From positions 570,001-634,000 of the forward strand of contig JAEMWC010000354.1 in the NCBI GenBank assembly GCA_016490735.1: 64,000 nt of DNA. Reading direction: 5' to 3'. The notes beneath the pieces are model-generated. The model was not told the origin of the DNA and ran no database searches. It saw nothing but the letters and a program-made list of their open reading frames with translations. Shown piece by piece: positions 31,476 through 45,591 of the stretch. The position numbers and the translations under genes are program-made. Position 1 is the stretch's first letter. Every line of letters begins with the position of its first letter. The DNA comes from Pachyseris speciosa. Its lineage: Eukaryota; Cnidaria; Anthozoa; Scleractinia; Pachyseridae.

Positions 31476-32440
31476 CGTTGATAAACCAAATTTTCATCTT
31501 CAAAGTTGATGCAAGTGGCTTTAGATGTGAATCCTCAAAATTGCCCAGGATTACTTCGGTGGTAATGTGGAAGACTAAGATGACATTCTTAGCCAAGAGT
31601 CTCAAATCGTTTTGCTACTATATGTAGCGTGACCGATTACATCTTGTTATGACCCACTATCATGACAGATTTCCTCTACTTAGCGATCATCTCCGACAGA
31701 CGAGCATGTAGCCCTGATTTAGGTACCAGTTGTGACGAGGCCAGAACTTTGACATTCAAATAATGTTTTATTGTACTATTCAATATGAGGCGAAACGAAA
31801 AACTTTTATTGACAAACTTTACACTTTTTAATGAAATGAAATAAAACATTGCTGTCAATAAATAAAAGCTAATTTGTTCAAAAAGAATAAGACGTATATT
31901 TATTTCTTACTCTTATGTATATCACATACACAAGATAGCATTCTGTTTACCATAGAGAGTTAAACATTCACGTAAACATTAAGAATGAAATATATTATTT
32001 TCTCATGTTAAAAATCTAGGAGAGAAATGAGCCATAGCTTAGAAAAAACGAACAAAAATGGGAACAGAAACTCTATGAGAAATAAGACCGGTCGTTTCAA
32101 AATACACAAATGTATTCTTGCTTTACTTTGAGAAATCAACTTTTTAAAAGTCAATAAAGGATAAAGCCAGCCTTCCCTACAAAACTGTCGGGATAAAATT
32201 TTAGCTCTAATAATTATTGACAAAAATATTTGATCTGTTGCTAAGGAAAATGTCCAACGATTCTATAACTAACTACTCATTTGTAATACAACAGAGGAGA
32301 CTACCATGGACTAAGAATTAATCGAATAAAAAACATAACTTGCGCAACGACAGTTGCGAGCGAATGTTACAAAAGATTGATGATTTAATTATGATCTAAT
32401 TCAAGAGAATAAAAAAGTCCTGATTTGTTGTCTACCATAA
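30000..32440. other. Intergenic; one long hairpin, no supported gene
   Basis: Between the start of gene B and the 3' end of the coiled-coil gene. AT-rich, with the hairpin at 31365-31495. The 3' UTR of the coiled-coil gene must lie in the right part; AATAAA-like hexamers on the - strand occur around 31760-31900 but none can be chosen. Confidence 0.5.
31365..31495. repeat. Long near-perfect hairpin
   Basis: Arms of about 60 bp, starting GAAAATTTGGTTTATCAACG and ending with the inverse, with almost no loop. One mismatch near the middle. No coding content; probably a minimal fold-back element. Confidence 0.85.
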
Positions 32441-35400
32441 TCATGTTTCCTGGCTGTCTATCTGTGTTGTTAAATCTCGTACTTTCTGCGCCCAGTACTC
32501 GCTACTCTGTTGAAGTTGGATTGAAAGCTAGAGACAAAGAAAGTAAACACGCACAGTTAGTTCATAGTGCTACTTGATGATGCTGATGAGCTTTATTTAA
32601 CCAGGGAACACCTTCAGCAGTCTGTTCTCCCAGGTGCCCCTGACATAAATAAATACAATACTAAAATAATGTACAATATACACTAATAAGTATCAACATA
32701 AATTATGAATACATCAAAACTATAGAATAAAATAAGACGATTAAACCAACGACTTATTTCGTGTGCAACGTTTTGAAACAAACTCCAGTGAGAGGCTTGT
32801 CATAGATTTTGTCAATCACTTAAGACTCAGGCCTACGTGTAGCCGTACCCATAGGCTTTAAGACTTCAAACAATCTCTTTTATTTTGCCTGGTTTTTCAC
32901 TTGATGCACCAGTGGAGGTGTAAGGCGACGATAAACTCGGACTTGAGCCATCATTACAAGGGTGATGTCTGTTAATCGCGGTGTGAAATTTCCATGATAA
33001 TAACTGGTAGGTCACGAAGAAGTGAAATCGGCGGCAGCTGAACATAACTAAACCTGAGAATCATATTCTGCAAAATTACAAAGTATACGAGAAAGAGGTA
33101 ACATTCATTTTGTCAATGGCGAGGGAGTAAAGAAAAAAAACCTTCCATGATGAACTCACGATCTTCCGCACGACTGTTAGCCTCCTTCGCAGCCGCTGTT
33201 TGTGTCGGTCCTATTCTCCCTCCCCACCAACGTAAGCTGAACCGAGCCGGATATTCCATTCTCATTGCGTCTGAGTACCCAATCAGGAGGGGGAATAGAA
33301 CTGACACAAACAACGGCCGCAAAGGAGGCTACGGGAACTTAATCACCCAAAATTTAAAAGCGGGCCACGTGGGCCAACTGCAACCTCGTTCCCAGGGTCT
33401 CTCCTCTTTCCGCCTCCTGGAGCGAGAGAGAAGAAACCGTCTCTTCTCTCTCGCTCCAGGAGGCGGGCAGAGGAGACACCCTGGGAACGAGGTTGGGCCA
33501 ACTGAACGTAAAAACCAGTTGTTAAATAAGGAGTGGCTATAACAATCCATACCTCACCGACTCTCTGTATCCAATAAGACTTGTCCAGAACTTGTGGGTC
33601 CTTCACGCCAGCTTTATCCATTTCTTTTCTCATTACGAACCTCATCTGCTTAGAATCAAGATGGCCGAGGTTACACATACGGTGGTAAACTTAATTCCAT
33701 CTCTCGCGGTAAAATGAGAACCCAATCTGCACATTAGACAAACAAGTCTTCCTTCTGGTATTGGATTTGTCTCTTGGTTAGTTGGCTTTTTACCGCCAGA
33801 GGCCATATAACAAATAGTCTCCTACTCAACGCTTGTGGGGAGGAGCGTTGCGTGACGACACAAAGAAAGGCTGCATAGGAGATTATATAGAGTGTTTTCA
33901 CATGACGTCACGGTGGCCATGTTTGTGTCCCAAAACAAAGAAACGGCGGCCATGTTGGTGTCCCAAACTAAACCTCTGGGAATTGAACTGTACTTTTACG
34001 AAAACACTTTCTTTTGTTTCAGTAAACCAGTATGGCCGGTAGTCACGTGAATGAAAACGCTCTATACCTTATTATAGGAATTAATGCTTCATGAAATAAC
34101 GCGAATTTCAAATTCGCGTTAATTTAAGTCGCGTTAATTAATGTTCATGTGAGTTTTTCTGTTCGGCAAATACATGTTTCGCGGTAAATCTAACTCGGCG
34201 AAGGGAGCAGAATCGCAAAACAAAGGTAATCAAAGCTTGAACCAATTCTCGTTGCTGTCTCATTAATTTGACCTCAGATAAGCTACATGAACTGAAACGG
34301 AACATGGCAAACCGAATCATTAAAAACAAGAAATCCTCACCTTGTCCTTTTGTGCAGACTTTGGTCTGAAACGGAAGACAAGAAACGAGATGAATCGAAA
34401 TGAAACAGTATCGGCGCTGACCGGAGTAAAAAAATGGATTTGAAGAATCCCATGTTTTACTTACAGTCCTTTATCCAATGACGAGTAAGCGGAATCATTC
34501 AGTCCGTAAGCATCCATCTGAAAAAAAATAAAATAAATAAAAATAAAATATAAATTAATAAAATGAAATAAAATTTACATGAAGTTGTTATTGTTGTTTG
34601 CACGGCTGCCCCTGAGCCCAACAATCTTTGACCTCTAGGATGGAATGGAGGGTTTGCTTTTACAGGGACATCCATGTCAACTTTAGTGTGCTGATCTCCC
34701 CTAGGGCGTGCCCTGTAGGAAAGTGTTAACGCTTTCCTTTTCGGAGCCTAAAGCTGTTTCCCCAGGAGACAAATCATGACAAACAAATCTTGGTCGCTGA
34801 GTAACAAAGACAAATCTATTAGCTTTCCTTGCGGGAAAATCTGAGCTCAACAGAACTTCAAAATGTAAACGTGATAAATCTCAAGGACGTATTACTACGG
34901 TGCAAATTGGCAGCGGGCGATAGGCAGCTTGTCTGATCATGAACTTACTATATTATCTGTATCTCGATGGGGAACCTCCGCAAATTTGTAAGATTCTATT
35001 TGCGCTTTGAGGGCCATAACTGTTTGATCACGTGACTCGAGTTGAAGTTGTAGACTCTGGAAAGAAAACAGTTAAAATAAAACTACTGTGGCTCTGGAAA
35101 GACAGTTAAAATAATATTACTAACAAAAGCATATGGTGCATAAATGACGAATTTGTGACTGGCACCTTCTCGAAAGAGCGATAACTAACAGATACACCAC
35201 AAAATTGAGCTATAACCAGTCCGTCCCTCGCCCTGGATAAACTGAAAACGCAAAGCTTCCATGCTCCGAAAGTTGATGAACAGTCGCCTCGAGGTTTTTG
35301 TAGGGTAGGAGATTTCGAGCTAGATTTACAAAGGCCTGAAATGAAACATAAGACGTTCGATCTCCTCAGCCGAACTACGACTAGGCAATCGCGGTAAAAC

Positions 35401-38400
35401 ACTGGTCTCAAGCTTACCTTCCTTGCTGCTGCTTCTCTATCAATGATGTGTCTTTGTCGCAAATTCTCCTTGTTTAGCGTGTTTAGCTGTAAATACGGGA
35501 GTAACCGTTGAGTCGGAAAATGAGAATAACAACAAAAACACCTATCATCACCAGGTAGCTATTTAGTTACAAAATTATTTTTGACATGTAACGTTCAGTT
35601 GGAAAATGTCCTTCAATGGAAGTAGCGCACCGGTCGTAAATACACAACTGAATGTTTCGACGAGAATTTCGAGCAGATTTAGCGTGTCTTTGCCTTTTTC
35701 GGTCAAAATAAGTATCAAGAGTGTCAAATCGTTTACCACTGTAGTCCTAATTTATACTGCAAATCATGGAACCCATACCTGCTGATTAAGTTGTTGGATG
35801 GTTTCTACATTGTTTTTTAATCTACCATGTAGATCTTCGATTGCATGGGCCTTACTCATGGCTTCCGTGTCTTGGTCGTTCCTACAACGAGAAATATAAT
35901 AAACAAATACATAGAGTGAAAGGAAGCGTGAATGTGAACCAACGAACGACAGAGAACAATTACATCGCTTTGCTCTGAATGCGAATTACTCTCTTTCTTT
36001 ATAAAAGTTGCAAGACAACACGATACAGCCTCAAGAGGAGTCAATGGCCACTGCAATCCTACCATTGCGCTTTAGCTGCAATTGGGGATAACATTAACAA
36101 GAAACACAAACACGAATACTCACTCATATTCCTGCAGTCTGTTGCGAAGTTGATGAAGAAGCACTTGTTGCTGTGCTGAGTGGGATTGTAAGGCCTGAGG
36201 GGGGAGGGGAGAGAACAAACATTGTTATATACTGTGCTATCATACAGTTTTACTTTGTTTTACGTAAGTCCATCATCTGAAAACAAGACTAAATATGCAA
36301 GAAATTCGAAATCTAATTGAGTTGGTAGCATCACTTGGCACATCGAAAAAGCTACGTCAGTATAAATTTTTTCTTTTAAACCCACAAAACGTTTTCTCAT
36401 AATAAAAACAGTAATCGAGAGCAAACAATTCCAAGACATCAATTATCCGCGTTTTTCGCAATCCGGAAGAAAAGGCAAACTTGTGATGCGAATCAAAAAA
36501 GCGGAAAATTTGAAATTTGCGACGAAAACTAAGGCTGACGAGAAAACAAAAGTAGGATAATCTTTCAATAAAAGTTGAGTGCACAGAGTAAGTTACTACA
36601 CGCGAACCGAACCAAACACCATTAACTAGGTTCTCTACTCGAATTAAGGTCAGATCGCGCGAACCAAACAGAGGGCAAAACGCTGATATTTTACGATTAA
36701 TTTAACAAGAGTGAAATTTTCTCTTTAAAAGAAACAAGCCCACTCAACTTACATGAGAAAAGGCAGGGCAGAGCCCATGGCAATTGAGGCAAGCAAAGCT
36801 AAGCTGATACTCAAACCGAACGTAACACGGACAGTCGTGAACAGGATTTGTGCACCCTCCACGAATTCGCCCAAATCCATCGAGATTCGTTAACGAGCCG
36901 AGTAATGGCGTTCCAATGCACAGAAGAACTGAACTATCTCCGCTACGAAAGGAGTCCTCATCGTTATCTGCCATTGTTGAAACGTTAAATCGATAAAAGA
37001 AAGTGTTTATTTTCTTGTGAGGTGCAGCTGCAATGTTCTTGCCAGTAAAGTTTAGACAACCTCATTTTCCAAGAAAACATTAATGTTAATGAAGTCCACC
37101 AGATAACGTGGAAAGCGGGGTTTTATTTTAGTGAAATTAGTCTTGTGTCAATCAGCTTTAGAGAGCAAACATTTTTGCAACCCTGTTGTTTAGAGTTGCT
37201 TCGTTACATTTATACAGGGTTCTACCCTTATCGCGTAAACTTAATTTTCACGTATCTAGTTCATGACAGTTATTAAAATATACCCTTTATTTCAGAACGT
37301 ACAAAACTAATAAGATCAGGAGAGTAACGCAACAACAGTTTAATATTTTATGTTTCGATGTATCATTGTGAAGAGTAACCTTTTCTGAATTACAATTGCA
37401 TTAATTTTAAAGAGCATGACTTTGACGCTAAAAGAAAACCACGAACAGGTGCAATAATGCTCCACCTGTCATCTGAAGACGTTTATGCGATCTCTCACAA
37501 AACTTGCCACGATCTTAACAGTAACAGAGGCAAGCATAAACGAACGCCGTCATGTGAAGTAATAAAGACGACAAGTCAACGGAGAAATTGCTAGGAAAAA
37601 GAACTATACATTATAAAAGGATGGTTTCTATGTGAGATCGTTAAAGGGACACAGTAATAGCAGAACCTCCACGGTACGATGGTGGCACGGACGGTGTCCC
37701 TTTGAGGCTTGCAAGTGATTCCGATCCGTGTCGATTGTGTTGCAACTCCTCTCAAACACGCACCCTAGTTATTAGTGTTTTTAACATGGATAAATCACGA
37801 TAGTTTTACCGTAATTTGAAGTACTGCGTTGTACGTTTTAATTAGTTATCACCAAGCTGGGCATTAATTTGTACATAGGCACATTGTTATTTTAAAGATT
37901 CTCAATTAATCAAGTTTTTAGAAATACTCAAACTACAGTGGAACCCCGTTAATACGGTCACCAATGGGCCAAATAAAATTTGGCCGTATTAACGGGTGAC
38001 CGTATTAACGAGGGGTTTTTTTTTACAAGAAAATATGTGTTCGTTTTGCAGAGCGGCCAAAAAAAGTGGCCGTAATAACGAGGTGGCCGTAAGGCGGGGT
38101 TCCACCGTATTCTCGTGTGAATCGGCTCGGCAAAATGCATTACTTATTGATAACCACCAATGACATTAGTCCGACGGACTGTGATATCAACATGCATAGC
38201 ACATTTTCAAATAACTCCTGCTCTTCAGATTACGTCTAAATCTATTTGTTGATGCTAATTAAAAAGTTGTTAACCACAAATGACAATTATCACAAATCTT
38301 TCCAACTGTTCCAGGTGTAGCAAAATGAGGACAAGGCAAGCCCAGCATAGATTACAACACTGACCTTCAGTCTTTCACTGTCCATTCTTCTTTCCTCTGT

Positions 38401-40839
38401 AAAAACAATAAGATAAAAATAAAACCTCATCAAATGAAAATCCATGCCTGAACTAGATTTTCAGCTTCAAGCTAAAAAAGATTGACGTTCACTAAAACTT
38501 CCGTAATAACACACAAAAAAATAGGAACACGTCTGCAGAGCATCATGGCAGTTACAAGTAGAACAAAACAAGGCAAGTGATATGCTATACTTGAAGTATT
38601 TGACGAAAAGCAAACTGACGGATGCTTTTCATTTTAAATACAACGAGTATAATAACCAGCAGGCGTGTCAAATACAGGAAACCGGGTATTTTATCTGTTC
38701 CAAATAGAATATCGGGCGAGCGTAAAAGGCCCCAGCGGAAACCCGAAACAATCACACGGGTACACGCGAGACAGTTTTTTTGGGGGGTGTATTCAAATTT
38801 ACACAAGTCTGTCACTGAGAGAAAAGATGAACTGCTAGTAATAGAGATTAGCTGTTGTTTTTTTCTAATTCTGACAGGCAAAGTTATTCCTGAAGTTATA
38901 TTCCTGAAGTTTACACTAATTTCTCTGATTATCTCGATCCACCTTTGCTGAACAGTTTTTATTTTGATCCAATTGTACCGCAAGAAATTGAAACAGAAAT
39001 TACCTTGTTGCCATACAATAAAGCCCTGGGGCTTTATTCTACCCCTGTTAAACTGTTAAAACTTGCTAAATCAGTACTCTTGTGGAATATTTTTAGATCT
39101 TAAGAAAGCATTTGATACCGTTAACCATGAGATTCTTTTGACTAAACTTGAACACTATGGAATAAGAGGAGTTATAAATTCTTGGTTTAGATCATATCTT
39201 TCGGATCGCCGACAGTCGATTGAAATAGAGAAATGCATATCTGAAAATGAAACGATCGTATGTGGAGTGCCTCAGGGCTCTGTACTTGGACCCTTGTTAT
39301 TTTTGTTACATATTAATGACATCCATAAATCTTCCAAGGAATTTACTTTTCATCTATTCGCAGATGATACAAGTCTAACTTATGCAAATGACAACTTACG
39401 TACTCTTGAACTAACTGTCAATGATGAACTTGAGAAAGTAAGTGCATGGCTTAATGCTAACAAACTAACGCTCAACGTGAAAAAGTCTAATTATGTAATT
39501 TTTCGTCCGCGCCAAAAAAAATACTTTTCATTCCTCAAATTAAGATTTTTAATCCAACTTCAAATACTCGAGTAACTCTAGAGATGAACGACTTTGTTAA
39601 ATATTTGGGCATAATGATTGATTCTGAACTATCATGGAAGCATCATATTGACTTTATCTGTCACAAAATTAGTAGATCGGTTGGAATAATTGCTAAAATG
39701 AGGCATTACATTCCACGGCATCTTCTTTTAAATTTATATCATACACTTATTTCTCCTTATTTAAATTATGGTATCTGTGCATGGGGCAACTGTCCACAGA
39801 CCTACCTCAATAAGATACTTGTTCTGCAAAAACGTGCTATAAGATTGATCTATTTTTCTAAACCCAGAGACCATGCAATCCCTTTTTTTATTGAAGCAAA
39901 CTGCCTTCCTTTGCAGTCCTTGTTTTTTCAACAGCTAAGCTATTTAATGTATGACGTTCATGCTAAGACAGCTCCTAAAAGTCTTCTCGATAAGTTTGCG
40001 AAAATCAATACAAAACATCATTATAATACGCGATTATCTACAAAAGAATGCTTCTCTGTTAAATTCTCTAGAACCGAAAAAATGAAAAAATCTTTTACTA
40101 GAATTGGTGTGTCTATTTGGAATTCTATTCCACTTTCTGTTAAGACTCTTAAAGTTTCTAATTTTCGTAAAAAAATTAAATCACTACTCCTTAATGTTCT
40201 AGGTAATGAAGATAATTATTTGAATGTTAATTATTTAATAGAATATTTTGTGAAGTTAACCTGATATGTTGTATATACTTCCAGTCGTAATTTTAATCTT
40301 TTTCAAATAACAAAATCCCTTGTACTTGAATTTATATGTAAGGTGTTTTCTTTCTGTATGCCTTTGTAATTCTCTTTTGTTTTTGTAATTTAATAACGCC
40401 TAAATTAAAGTCTTGTCCTGCCTAGATTAGCATTATAGCTATTTGCAGGACATGAAGTATTGTAAACTTTATATTTCTTTAAATAAATACATTGTTGTTG
40501 TTGTTGTTGTTGTAAGTTTCCGTCGGTCTTACCTAATTCAGTCTTTATGATAACGTTCTCCTTCTTCAGCGTCTCCGTAGAGTCAACAAGGCGTCTGAGA
40601 AAGGAACCAAAAATGCCATTCGAATATGACTAAAAACTTCAACTCTTGTTTAATCGACTCTCATTTCAGAAGAAATGAGGGGGAATACTTACTCTTTGTC
40701 CGACTGAAGAGCAGAAATTCGTGCTTCTTGCTCTCTGCAAAGGAAAGTGTCGAAAAGTAAGTCAGTCAGTCCGTGCGACCGTCCGTCCGTGCGTCAGGAG
40801 CCCATCACTAGTGCGTGCGTCCGTCTGTCAGTCAGTCAA

Positions 40840-40879
<40 letters not shown>

Positions 40880-43863
40880 TCAGTCAGTCAGTCAGTCAGT
40901 CAGTCCGTCGAAAACTTTCAAACGTACCTAAGTCTACCAGCAAGTCTTTCATTTCCTTGCCTAAAAAAAAAGCATGGAAAGAAACGTTAAATGCAAACAA
41001 CCGCTGTAAGTAGAGCGACGTTAAATCCACTGAAAAAAGAAAAAAAAAAAAACTCACTTTTGTTCCTTCACCCAACTGTTGACATTCTCTACAACAAGTT
41101 CGCTTTCCCGATGTAATCGATCACCATTGGCGCGAGCGTCCTCTAAAGATATGCGAAGAGTCTGGACCTGAAGGAGACATATCAGGTATTAGTATAAATC
41201 TATTAGCGTTCTATCACGAATGCCGTTCTCTGATTGGCTACGCTACTCGCTATCTATTTAACAAATAGATTCCATGTTGCCGTGCGTCTGTTCAGTAATA
41301 GATTACAGATGACGTCAAAATGTGGTAAAAACAAAGAAGTGGCACACGAACCGCAGGCGAGTGTGTCACTGATGTTTTTACCACATTTTGACGTCTTCTG
41401 TGATCTATTACTGAACAGACGCACGGCTACATGGAATCTATTTGTTTCGTATAATAAAGAAACAAAATGCAAGCGAAAAACTTGTTTATTTTCACATTTC
41501 TGGAAAAAAGTGGGTCGTGATGACGTAATCTGTGCATCTGTCCTCCAATAGATCTTAGCTAAGAACCAATCACAATGCGCGAACTATTCACCTTATTATA
41601 TAATCTGTGATAGATAGTGAGTAGCGGTTGCCAACGAAATGGCGGCCGCTTCTTCGGGTTTTCAAAGTGTCTACCTGAAGGAATTAGATAATTTACTTGT
41701 TTAGTTTTGAACGACTAGTAGATTTATACTACTCGATTTCTATGCGTGATAGCTGATTCGGGCTGCGCCCTCATCAGCTATCACGCGATAGAAATCTCGA
41801 GCTCATAATCTAATTGTTAAAGGGAATGAAGTCAGCACAGGCAGCCCAGGCTTTGCCTGCTAAGGCCGTGAATGGGTGTGATCACATTACAAGGGTGTGG
41901 TCCTTTGCTTGAGGCCATTCTCTCACACGTACCTCTTCGAGGCAGCTTTGATGTTGTTGACGTGAAATGGCAAATTCTTGCTTCAGCTTTTCATTCTGAA
42001 AGACAAAATAAAAACAGCATGAAACAACATAACAAACACAAAGAACTAAAATCATGTTGTTAGGTTGGAATGGTCAAAGACAAAATCAGAAGATACAGTT
42101 TATAAGAGGTATAGACAGTGGTTAGGATAGGTTAAAACAGCGATCTCTTGAATTAATATTTTTACAGGCAAAATTTGCCTCCATACCTCATCTTGTATTA
42201 ATCGATGTTTTTCCTGTAGGGTCGCCAGCTCGACTTTGAGTACAACCAACTGTTCGTCTCTTCTTGTGGCTTCTTGAGCGTGCTTGTGAAGCTTGTCTTG
42301 AGAAAGGCCCAATTGACTTTTTAGCTCGTCAATGTTTCGGGAATACTGCTGAATCTGGGTGTGCAAATTCAAGAAGCAGAAGATGGGCAAGAAGAAAATC
42401 TTAAATAACATAAAAGAAAAAAATGATAAAGTATAGCAAGAAATCGAACAAAGGAACCTTGAAACAAATAAACGAAGGAAGGCAAGAAGAAAGAAAACAA
42501 ATTTGCTCCTCAAGACTTACTTCTCCCTCAGAATATTTATTTTTATCCTGCGCTCGTTTCAGGTCTGTCTTTAATTTTCTGACTTTCTCCTCAAGTACTA
42601 CGATCTTTGAAAATGGAATCGAAAGAAAGTTTAAGTCTCAACACCTGAACAGTTGAAAGGCATAATTTAAAGAGATAGGATTGAAGGAATATACTACAGC
42701 ATACAGTTAACCAAGAAGTAACCGTCAAATATGATTCCTTTCATTAGTTACAGCCGTCTAGTAGGCATTATTTTAACGTGTTAAAGTCATCTCATCTCTC
42801 TGTTAGGACACACAGCGCCCAACTGAGAATGACGGAATAAATTTGTAATTTTTTATTATCTCACAAGTGTAATTAGTAATTTAATTTTTAACTTAAGATA
42901 GAGGGCCACTGGTTTGTCAGTTTTTAACTGTTATGTGTTACCCTCTATAAATAAAGTTGTTTCTTACTTACTTACTTACTTACTAAATGAGTGTTTTTCT
43001 CACACCTGCTCTTCCATGGCCTGATTCTGCTGTTTAGTCGTCGCTAACTCCATCTTAGTATTTGCTAAACTCTTAGATCTTTGAGCCAGCTTAGGAGAAG
43101 GAAAAAAAAAACTTTAAGTAATTGACCACTTTTAAAACAACAACAACGACACCGACCAACAAACACAACATTAATTACCTGATCCATCGCTTCTTTATGG
43201 TTGCCATGAGCACCAGCTAGTTGTACTTTTAAGTTCTGTACATTTTTTTCGAGGTTCCCAATCTGCAAAAGTGACAACAAACACACGAAAAACGTTCAAA
43301 ACACAAGATAAGAAAGACATCACACTTGCGAACTGTCCTGACAAGGATTTGGCAAGTTACTGATACCGATGTAGATGTAGCACAGGGAGGCTAACGTAAA
43401 AGCACCACATATACCTGCATAGTGGTAGTCCTGTGGTTCTCCTGCGCTCGTTCCAGGTCTTTCTGAAATTGATGAAGAGTCTCCTCGTACCGTTTTACCT
43501 AGTTTTCAACCAGATTATAAGGATTCAGAATATTTCCCTCAGAGAACAGAAGGTTACATTAAGATTTGATGTGGAAAAGTTACCTCATTTGAATGATTCT
43601 TAATTTTCTTCTGTGCCGAGTTCAAGTCGGTTCTGTAGACTCGGATGTCTGCATCGCGCGCCGCAATCTGAGAAAAAACATACACCCAGCGTTAACAAAT
43701 CGTGCGTTTTGGGCGAAAGGATGTACCGGTACTCTTTTAGTTTTTTGTTTTGTTTTCATGTTTTTGTTTTCTGTTTCTTTCTGTCTTTGTCTTTTTTTTA
43801 TTTGTGGATAGTATTAACATAGAAAAGCTACTTCTGTGGAAATGTTAATGTGGAAATGTCATT

Positions 43864-43904
<41 letters not shown>

Positions 43905-45560
43905 TTTCATAACTGTAACGCTGTCTGCAAATATCATTCACCTCTACCCTTCAGCCCAACCGAGGAAAAAAAAAGATTTTTAGGCATGTCTGCAACCTCG
44001 GGAATGATGTCTCTCTCTTTTGATTTAGTGAAGAAAGGAGACAAGACGTGCGGTTGTAAGGCTTGATCACTACGATCGCTTAACCTTTTTTGTAGCTATC
44101 GAGAGGGTGAGACCAAAATGGAACAATTAAGACGACAGAATCGACAGAGCCGGACACGCCTGGAGACTATGTAGGTACCTCTTCCATGATGTTCTTGTTT
44201 TTCTCAAGTACTCCACCAAGTTCTTCTCGAAGCTGTCCGTTAGACTTTTCCCTATCTCGAATCTGAAGCAAATCATGAAAATTATGTAAAAAAGGCTTAG
44301 TAAATGACCTTACTGTTGACACTGTAGATTTGCATCCCACAAACCTACTCACCGTGGATTTGAGCTCCTCTTGATGTTCAATGTACGATGAGATCTTGTG
44401 CTCTTGTTCTTCCATGACGTTTTGACAATGGCGAATCTAAACAAGCAACACAGTGAAAAATTATCTTATCATCGATTTAGAGCGGACTGGAACTAGTATC
44501 TGATTGGAACGATTAAGCTAAAACCAAGGAAATAATATAGCTACGACTGATCCATTATGTCTTCCCTGCTAGCAGAGGCCTCCTTTCCTTGTATTCAGCG
44601 TGCGGGCGAAAAGAGACCTCTGCCATGGGTAGAAACGGTCTGTGTTGAGCATGTGCCGCGGTTTCTTAGCGACCGAAGCATCACGTGATGCTTTTAGCAC
44701 ATAATCAAATGATACATTTCAAACAACAATACAAGAAGCATGCGTTTCAAAACCTCCGTCCAACTTAGTTCATACACCTCTTCCTAATTCAGTTCAGCTT
44801 TTCATATTCTAGAACTCGAGCAAACCATCCTTATACGTTTATGCACATATTTGCAAATTCAAATGCCATCAAGTCAAGTCAAGTCAAGTTTATTGTGTCT
44901 ATACACTTAGCTTTTGAGAGGACAATCTCACCAGCTAGTTTGCAGGTACAACACAGAAAGTAAAAGTGAAAAGAACTAGATTGAAATAATGCTTACAACA
45001 AATAACTAAGAATAATATAAGATTAAAAATTAAGTTGTTAAAATCTATTTACATAAGACTAGATATAACGTTTAATAAAATAATTATTTATGCATACAAG
45101 CGTTCTTTTATCCGAAGGGTAATAGACCTTTTTCATAATGGCGGACGATTTTAATTATTCTTTTGTATATGTGTTAATTAGCCCTACTAACCTCACTTTA
45201 ATGAAAAAATTCTATTGAATTTTGCACATGCTGACGAGGCTAGTAGGGCTCATTATCATAAGAATAAAAGAATAATTTGTCGGGCGCCATTATAAAAAGG
45301 GTCTATTCCCCCTGGAACAGCCTACCTAGTGACGCTGTCTGTGCAGAATCAGTTAGGTCTTTACAAGCAAAGTTAATGCATTAAGCCTCATGTAGAAACT
45401 ATATTGATTTATTTAAGTATTTTGCAATAACAATGATAATAGTTAACTTAAGTATTTTCTAATAATTAAGCTTTATGTCAGGCTCATATGTAGCTCCCGT
45501 CGGACCCGTCTGACCTTTTTAGCATCCTGTATATAGTGTCTTCACTTAAAGGATTAATAA

Positions 45561-45591
<31 letters not shown>

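Noticed and set aside
33113..33542. ORFs on both strands around 33.1-33.5 kb
   Set aside because: Partly translations of the fold-back element at 33381-33495; the real exon here is 33553-33645 in the gene's own frame.
38585..38983. 132-residue - strand ORF in an intron
   Set aside because: No domain, no splice sites matching the gene's phase, and it overlaps the start of the antisense LINE.
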